A stretch of 64,000 nt of DNA, from contig NC_037090.1 in assembly GCF_002994745.2 (NCBI RefSeq), positions 5,081,501-5,145,500 on the forward strand, given 5' to 3'. The notes below the pieces were generated by a model. It did not search any database, had not been told where the DNA came from, and worked only from the letters and a program-made list of their open reading frames with translations. Source of the stretch: Rosa chinensis (lineage: Eukaryota > Streptophyta > Magnoliopsida > Rosales > Rosaceae). Positions within the stretch are counted from its first letter, which is position 1. Each line of letters starts with the position of its first letter. This document shows positions 57,746-64,000 of this stretch, piece after piece. A program made the position numbers and the translations under genes.

Positions 57746-59983
57746 GATTTGCCGTATTCTTGGTTTATGAAAGAAGCCAAATACTTGATGAAGGTCTTGG
57801 CCTTGTCAGAATTGGGATTGAAGATATGGAACACGTACATGGTCTTCCCCTTGTTTCAATCAACTCTTTGCTTCCTGCCCAGTTTCTGTTCACCAATGCG
57901 TCATAATAAAAGCTAGCCTCCCTCTGTCCCTCAATATGTCATTTGCTTCTCTTTCTGGCTATGTCGTTTTTCTTGTCTTGCTTTTGAGTCTCTGTTCGTA
58001 AATCAGACATTGTGGTCTTTGGCATTTGATGAATGCTAACTTTTGTATTTGGGGTTAAACGAGAGCAAAACTTCATATTATCTTCGACTCTGAAGAGTAA
58101 TAACATTTGAATTTGGACGTTATACTATTAATACATGAGTGATTATGTTGAACTCGTTAAAATTATTTACTGGACTGTAGATCATAACCCAAATTTAATT
58201 TTTCTAGTGTTAAATTAATCAATAGATGTGGGAAATAGCTCAGTGGTTTGTGTTCTATCCATGCACACTGCATTTCTATATATTTACAAGTTATTTTTAT
58301 TTTCTCACCTTGCTATCTTTTTTTTTTTTAATGGAAGAGAGTTCGTGAGTGTTCTTGATATTGGATATTGTATTGAAGCAACTTAAATTCTCAAGTTTTA
58401 TTTTAAATTTCTCACCTTGCCATCTTTTTTCTTTCTTTCTTGGGAGTTGGTGATGAGTTTCCTAAACATGCAAAGGGGTTGGTGAATTTTCTAGATATTG
58501 TATTGCAGCAGGTTGGATATGCTCAAGATTAGCTTCTTAATGAGGCTTCAAATTTTTATGAGATTATGATGTGGATAACCTGTATTCTGCTTGGATAATA
58601 CAGAATTGCCTTTCTACATATTTCTAAAAAAGAAAACTCATATTTTCACATATGAGAATGAAAGGAAAACTCATTATTTTTCACATATGAGCATGAAAGG
58701 AAAACTTTTTTTTTTTTTTTTTTCATATTTGAGCATCAAAAGGAAAACTCATAATACATTCTCAAAAAAAGAAAGAAAAAAGAAAGAAAGGAAAACTCAT
58801 TATTTTCGCATATGAGCATAATTTAGGGGCATTAATTGCTCCTAAAAAGCTAAGAAATCCTATATGAGTTATTATTTTGCCTTCTTTGTTGAAACCATAT
58901 TGCCCTCATGTTTAGTTGGCAACTTGGCATACAAGGCCTCTAATGCATGTATTTCATATAATTACAATTTTAGGATTTTGTAAAATGGTCCATAAAGATT
59001 TGAAGTAATTCTTTTTTGCCCATGAGCTTCATATATTCATAGTTTTCTCAACTTTTTTATTTGGGTAGTTAGGAAAGTGCTTACAAAACCTTCGATGAAC
59101 TAGGAATACACAGATCATGGAATAGACGTATGCATTTGCAGAATTATAAGTATTGAGAAATCTGCATTCATATTGTAAGTCATGAAAAATAAATCACTAA
59201 CTGAATACATAAACTCGATGTTACAAAATTGATGATTGAGTTGGCCTAGTTAGCGACATTAGTAGAAATTACTTCATTCGTAGTCTCAACATGCAGTCAA
59301 TTGACTTGAAAACGTACACGTGTAAATATTTTCTTTTTTCTCAGTGGCACATGCCAAAGACCTGACACACCGTACACGTGATTTACTTAGCACAATTACT
59401 ATACACTTTACTTATCACACACGTAACATAACGGGCGTAAAAAATGGAGTGTATTTTTAAAAGTAAAGTATATCATGTGAGCCGCAACATGTAATATATC
59501 TTAAATAAAGTAAACACAAGTTTATTAAATACGTAATAAAATTCATCCGATCATGCATATTCAGTTACAAACTTTTTACGTAAAATTGCTTACTTTCCTC
59601 AACCAATCATAACAATATGAATAAAAATCAAAACATAAGATAAAAATTAGTATGGAGTGAAATAATATATCAGTGCCCATCAAAGAGCAAAGCAAATCAA
59701 CAAAAACAATCAAAAGCCATCTATGTGCATTAGGGTTTGGCGCATAGAAGAGCAGATGCTTCTAGTATGATCACATTTCTCTTTTCAAAGGTAAATATGA
59801 TGTACAAAATTCACATCTCCTTGACTCCTTCCTAAGAAAAATAAAAGAATGCTTTACAAAATGTTTCCCACCAAAAAGTTTAAATATTATTATACGCATG
59901 GCAACCAAGTGGCATCGTCTCACTACTTCACTACACAACCCCTGTGTTTTCACCAAATTATATTTTCATCCCCAAAACAAAAC
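57746..59983. other. spacer upstream of the PICKLE-like gene
   Basis: AT-rich. Contains an imperfect repeat of CATATGAGCATGAAAGGAAAACTCAT (about 58638-58815, four diverged units), T-runs at 58319-58330 and 58707-58723, and a short antisense open stretch at 57750-57855. No gene recognised. Confidence 0.45.
58638..58815. repeat. imperfect minisatellite, AAGGAAAACTCAT core
   Basis: Four diverged units with the words CATATGAG and GGAAAACTCAT, separated by A- or T-rich spacers. Confidence 0.7.
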
Positions 59984-60015
59984 TATATAAAGCCCGACAG
60001 GTCACTCTAATATCA

Positions 60016-60047
<32 letters not shown>

Positions 60048-60048
60048 C
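59984..60048 (+). promoter_or_regulatory. TATA box and CT-rich leader of the PICKLE-like gene
   Basis: TATATAAAG at 59984-59992 and a (CT)n run at about 60019-60047. The ATG is at 61233, directly after an acceptor at 61229, so a leader intron of about 1 kb is implied. Its donor is not fixed. Confidence 0.65.
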
Positions 60049-61232
60049 CGGGTTCTCAGGGCTCAGGGAATTCAGGCACGCATATTAAAATCCGGGTAAC
60101 CCTCTCTAACTCCTTTACATTCTGCTCAGTTGTACCGTTCACTCACACATAGCACTTCACTAGGTCTGATCAGCCTAAGAAAAGGTGGCCCATTTCTGAA
60201 TTTTCTGTCCAAGCAGAAACCCTTCTAATGGTCCCAATTCACTGTCTATTAGGGTTTTATCCATCAGACTTGTCATTTCATGTGATATCAGCCTTTTGAT
60301 GATGCTGCGCTGTTGATTTCTGTGTACAATGTGGACTCAGTTACTTGAATTTTCAGCAGTTATATTTTATATCTGCATGTGTATATTTGTTCTTGGTTCA
60401 CAATTTGAAGATTGAGAGGTTGCTATGGAGTGACCAAGTATGTTGGTTTTAAAAAAGATCATGAGGAATTCTTATGATCGAGTCATCTTGATTAGCTGAT
60501 TTTCCTGATCTATATGCCCTTGTAAGTATTTAGTTTCATGTATAGCTGCAACCATTCAGGGTACCTATATATGATGCATGTATCCATATACGCATGAAGC
60601 ATTATTCTTTTGTTTCTCCTTGCACCAATATATCAAAGTAAATTCCTTTTGCATTACTCATCCATGGTTTTTCAAAAGAGAACCGCTCTTTTATAACGAG
60701 ATAGGTGGTTCAATGTTATTTCTTTATTTGTCGATTATAGGATTTTTTTTTTCTTCCCCTTTTGGTTAAGGCCTAGTATTTAATAATTTTATGCACAAAG
60801 ATTTTTCGGTTTAGTTCATGAGAATTTACATTTTTCCATTTTTGTTAAAGAGAATATCACCTTTGCTACAAATAGTTGATAGTTTGGGAACCGATCGTTC
60901 CTTCTGAGAAAAGAATGATCAGTCAAATCAGGGGAATGAAGCAGATATCTGCTCAGGTACTTTGGGAGAGTACCTGAAACTGAGCTTTTAAGGCATATCT
61001 TTCTCACAAAACAATCTTTACCAAACAGGAAGTGTGGGAAATGACACAAATTTCCACACAAGAAAATGTTTTAATTAAATAGGTTGTTGGGTTTGGATTC
61101 TCACTGCATTTACTGATACAGGTCGTTGGACCATTAAATTTGGAATACAGCTTCATTATGCCTGTAAGAACCTTTCCAAATTCCTCACATATCAATGGAT
61201 GCTGATCAATATCTACTCTCACTCTGCAGAAT

Positions 61233-64000
<2,768 letters not shown>

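Noticed and set aside
58226..58275. AATAGCTCAGTGGTTTGTG, A-box-like
   Set aside because: No B-box follows at a suitable distance, so neither tRNA nor SINE is supported.

Overview
This is a plant nuclear window from a eudicot: genes are split by many GT-AG introns, intergenic DNA is AT-rich, and CT/GA-rich leaders precede several genes. The gene families are plant-specific or plant-type (INDETERMINATE DOMAIN zinc finger, chloroplast PsbP-domain protein, kelch-type acyl-CoA-binding protein, PWWP protein, SRC2-like C2 proteins, PICKLE, a miR159/319 hairpin). I cannot name the species; a Rosaceae-like genome is only a guess.

Layout. 0.26-2.25 kb: 3' part of an IDD C2H2 transcription factor (+). 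3.2-4.3 kb: PsbP-domain protein, PPD7-like (+). 4.6-11 kb: JMJ24-like WRC/RING/JmjC protein (-), 13 coding exons, 945 codons in frame. 11.3-14.6 kb: nested DNA transposons and a retroelement remnant. 15.5-22.0 kb: ACBP4/5-like protein (+), 18 exons, 675 codons. 23.2-30.8 kb: transposon-rich, with a possible two-exon small gene, a tandem 0.9-kb duplication carrying a JmjC relic, two hAT insertions and a solo LTR. 31.5-35.6 kb: PWWP protein of the PDP type (+), 1201 codons. 38.6-39.5 kb: SRC2-like C2 protein (+). 40.0-43.05 kb: a 3-kb non-autonomous hAT element carrying 524-bp tandem repeats. 44.6-45.2 kb: a truncated second SRC2-like copy. 46.0-47.3 kb: non-autonomous MULE. 48.2-48.4 kb: miR159/miR319-family hairpin. 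49.8-57.8 kb: a broken trehalose-6-phosphate phosphatase gene, a 5'-truncated LINE with an open ORF2, and duplicated 5' pieces of the TPP and SRC2 genes. 61.2-64.0 kb: 5' half of a PICKLE-type CHD3 remodeller, running off the window.

From memory, PPD7-ACBP4-PWWP-C2 are neighbours at Arabidopsis At3g05410-05440, and JMJ24-SRC2 are neighbours at At1g09060-09070. This window appears to hold the undivided ancestral block. Three genes (JMJ24-like, PDP-like, PICKLE-like) act on chromatin, but they are not an operon and nothing in the sequence shows co-regulation. I found no convincing wholly new system. The best leads are the JmjC relic in the tandem duplication, the hAT element with an internal satellite, the decaying SRC2/TPP duplications with an orphan promoter, and an unrecognised small spliced gene at 24.1-24.6 kb.
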